NCBI GenBank assembly: GCA_948875265.1
Contig: CAQRYF010000069.1
Location: forward strand, 1 to 6,601
DNA length: 6,601 nucleotides
Source: an uncultured Clostridia bacterium
GTDB taxonomy: Bacteria; Bacillota; Clostridia; TANB77; CAG-508
Reading direction: 5' to 3'
The position numbers and the translations under genes are program-made. This document shows positions 5,818 to 6,601 of the stretch, one piece after another (the stretch's first letter is position 1; every line of letters starts with the position of its first letter). The notes below the pieces were generated by a model that saw only the letters and a program-made list of their open reading frames with translations, was not told where the DNA came from and did no database searches.

Positions 5818-6033
5818 ATGGAAATTAATATGAAGGCATTTATTGCATTATTAGAAAATAAATTTAATAACAATCAATCAGAAATGGCTAGAAATATAGG
5901 AATTAGCAAATATCAATTAAATATGATTTTAAAGAATAATGGAAGAAATGCTGGCAAAAAAGTAATTGGAGGTATTATAAAATTCTGCATTGCCAATAAT
6001 TATAATTTTATGGACTATATTTTTTTAACTTGA
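5818..6033 (+). CDS. Cro-like small helix-turn-helix regulator
   Basis: A 71-aa protein consisting almost only of an HTH domain: QSEMARNIGIS (20-30) is the first helix of the motif and KYQLNMILKN (31-40) the recognition helix, followed by GGIIKFCIANNYNFMDYIFL, a helix and strand that commonly end this fold. Start ATG 5818 is chosen because AAAGAGGTG (5804-5812) lies just upstream and because the longer frame would begin inside the promoter. It is the first gene of the rightward operon, divergent from the S24 repressor, the place where Cro-type antagonists of the repressor normally sit. It probably binds the same GTTAA-type operators; it could alternatively be an excision or early-gene activator. 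Exact family not recognised. Confidence 0.8.
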   Translation: MEINMKAFIALLENKFNNNQSEMARNIGISKYQLNMILKNNGRNAGKKVIGGIIKFCIANNYNFMDYIFLT

Positions 6034-6036
6034 AAT

Positions 6037-6053
6037 GTTAAAAAAAATTAACC
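6037..6053. promoter_or_regulatory. Predicted operator O4
   Basis: GTTAAAAAAAATTAACC is the most symmetrical copy of the motif (GTTAA, six A, TTAAC). It starts 4 bp after the cro-like stop and precedes the three tiny ORFs. A further TTAAC at 6025-6029 faces it. It could bind the repressor at a distance or control a weak internal promoter, although I see no convincing one in 6054-6108. Confidence 0.45.
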
Positions 6054-6122
6054 AAGGCAAAAATAGCAAATTATCAACAAGTACAAACTATCTGAATAAA
6101 AATTAAGAAAGGAGCTGGTCTT

Positions 6123-6254
6123 ATGAAGAAAGAGTATAAAGTAACAAGACATTTTGTTGAAACAACAGAAGAAGAGAAAGAAGAAATTTATAAAGAAGTT
6201 GCAAACATTTTTATAAGAATGGCTCAAAAGGAAATTGAAAGAAATAAAAAGTAA
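6123..6254 (+). CDS. Small charged protein of unknown function (43 aa)
   Basis: A short ORF with a good RBS (AAGGAG at 6109-6114, 8 nt before ATG). The product begins MKKEYKVTRHF and then has an acidic, probably helical stretch (ETTEEEKEEIYKEV) and a basic end (EIERNKK). No membrane segment. The YKVTRHF opening vaguely recalls tiny proteins of clostridial transposons such as TnpW, but I cannot assign it. It is the second gene after the rightward promoter and probably in that operon; small element-encoded proteins in this position include excisionases and recombination directionality factors, which is a possibility and not a claim. Confidence 0.65.
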   Translation: MKKEYKVTRHFVETTEEEKEEIYKEVANIFIRMAQKEIERNKK

Positions 6255-6274
6255 ACGAAAGAAGGTGTAAACAA

Positions 6275-6385
6275 ATGAAAAGAAAACTAAAACAAAAAAT
6301 AGTACAAGCTATATTAATAATACTAGCAAATATAAGTATGTCAGGAATAATGGTGCTAGGGTTTTTGCAAAATACGATTTATTAG
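6275..6385 (+). CDS. Tiny single-span membrane protein (36 aa)
   Basis: Starts at ATG 6275 with GAAGGTG at 6261-6267. A basic N-terminus (MKRKLKQK) is followed by a hydrophobic segment from about residue 9 to 31 (IVQAILIILANI, then SGIMVLGFL), giving the form of a one-pass membrane peptide. The gap to the preceding ORF is 20 bp and its stop codon overlaps the RBS of the next ORF, so the three are closely packed. Function unknown; a signal-peptide-like or small toxin-like peptide could look the same. Confidence 0.5.
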   Translation: MKRKLKQKIVQAILIILANISMSGIMVLGFLQNTIY

Positions 6386-6397
6386 GAGGGAAAAAAT

Positions 6398-6547
6398 ATG
6401 ATACCTAAAGGGATTGCATTGTTATCAATAGGGATAATATTTATAGTTGCTTTAATATTTTGGCATAAAAAAATAAACCCAGATACGACCTGGATTTATA
6501 CTTGTTATTTAATATTACATTTTATTTATGCTTGTTTCATTGTTTAA
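6398..6547 (+). CDS. Small two-span membrane protein (49 aa)
   Basis: ATG 6398 has a strong RBS, AGGAGGG at 6384-6390, overlapping the previous stop. Two hydrophobic stretches are visible: IALLSIGIIFIVALIFW (about 6-22) and WIYTCYLILHFIYACFIV (about 32-49), separated by a polar turn HKKINPDTT, so a hairpin in the membrane is likely. Its 3' end overlaps by 33 bp, tail to tail, the minus-strand frame at 6515-6601. No family recognised; size and context fit accessory membrane peptides of phages and integrative elements. Confidence 0.55.
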   Translation: MIPKGIALLSIGIIFIVALIFWHKKINPDTTWIYTCYLILHFIYACFIV

Positions 6548-6601
6548 AGAATCTAAAAAGCTCTGTAATTGATTTTCATATTCTCTATTTGAAACATCGT
6601 C
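6515..6601 (-). CDS. 3' end of a minus-strand gene, product resembling the repressor linker (partial)
   Basis: The minus strand is open from the window edge to TAA at 6515-6517, giving 28 residues that start DDVSNREYENQLQ, continue SFLDSLNNETS and end INKM. In the S24 repressor of this window, residues about 119-143 read LDFSSKEYQEKLD, SFLSTLPLETS, Y; by eye 12 of 25 positions are identical and several others conservative, with no gap. The two genes differ at most synonymous sites, so this is protein-level similarity and not a recent copy. The product ends where the repressor continues into its peptidase domain, so it might be an HTH-plus-linker protein without protease, or a truncated paralog. 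Everything upstream is outside the window. Confidence 0.55.
   Translation of the reverse strand, partial: DDVSNREYENQLQSFLDSLNNETSINKM

Larger units (their letters stand above)
3090..6601. mobile_element. Left end of an integrated genetic element (prophage or integrative element), continuing past the window
   Basis: A serine recombinase, an S24-type repressor, a divergent Cro-like regulator with shared operators and a run of tiny ORFs form a lysogeny/integration module. The left boundary is placed just inside the interrupted gene that starts at 3057. No capsid, conjugation or replication gene is visible, so phage and integrative conjugative or mobilizable element cannot be told apart. The right end is outside the window. 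Confidence 0.75.

Noticed and set aside
6020..6046. Terminator after the cro-like gene (TTTTTTTAAC, 7-nt loop, GTTAAAAAAA)
   Set aside because: The stem is almost wholly A-T and no T-run follows on the plus strand; the symmetry is better explained by operator half-sites.
5699..6053. CRISPR-like spaced repeats
   Set aside because: The four motif copies are short, unevenly spaced and overlap promoter elements; they behave like operators.

Overview
The window is very A+T-rich, uses AGA for arginine and TAA for most stops, and has strong GGAGG-type ribosome binding sites. With RsmA/KsgA, a sortase and what looks like the 5' end of a clostridial spore or cell-wall enzyme gene, this points to a low-GC, probably spore-forming Firmicute of the class Clostridia. 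The species cannot be named from the sequence.

Layout. Positions 1-1835 look like ordinary chromosome: rsmA (ksgA) followed by a membrane-anchored sortase, both on the plus strand, each with a recognisable sigma-A promoter. Positions 1836-2960 hold a dinD gene bracketed by two identical 42-bp hairpin repeats 1001 bp apart. Its promoter carries a palindrome resembling a LexA box. At 3057 a plus-strand gene with its own RBS begins (GTG, MAKILVFNNDT...) but loses its expected sequence after about 11 codons. This is the probable attachment-site junction of an integrated element.

From about 3090 to the window end lies one end of that element (prophage or integrative/conjugative type). Its integration-control module runs leftward: an S24-family, LexA/CI-like repressor with all self-cleavage residues, then a large serine recombinase that ends in a terminator next to the proposed att site. 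The recombinase reading frame is broken by a single-nucleotide frameshift in a homopolymer-rich stretch near 4025-4042. Rightward from a near-consensus promoter run a Cro-like 71-aa HTH protein and three tiny ORFs (43, 36 and 49 aa). The last 87 bases hold the 3' end of a minus-strand gene whose product ends in a segment resembling the repressor's own linker.

How the parts fit (inference): the repressor and Cro-like protein probably compete for GTTAA-N6-TTAAC-type operators. Three lie in the divergent promoter region: one over the repressor -35, one between the promoters and one at the rightward transcription start. A fourth lies behind the cro-like gene. DNA damage would make the repressor cleave itself, derepressing both its own operon (with the recombinase) and the rightward operon, so excision is coupled to SOS. 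Precise excision should restore the interrupted host gene, as in skin-type elements. The frameshift raises the question of whether excision is still possible in this strain.
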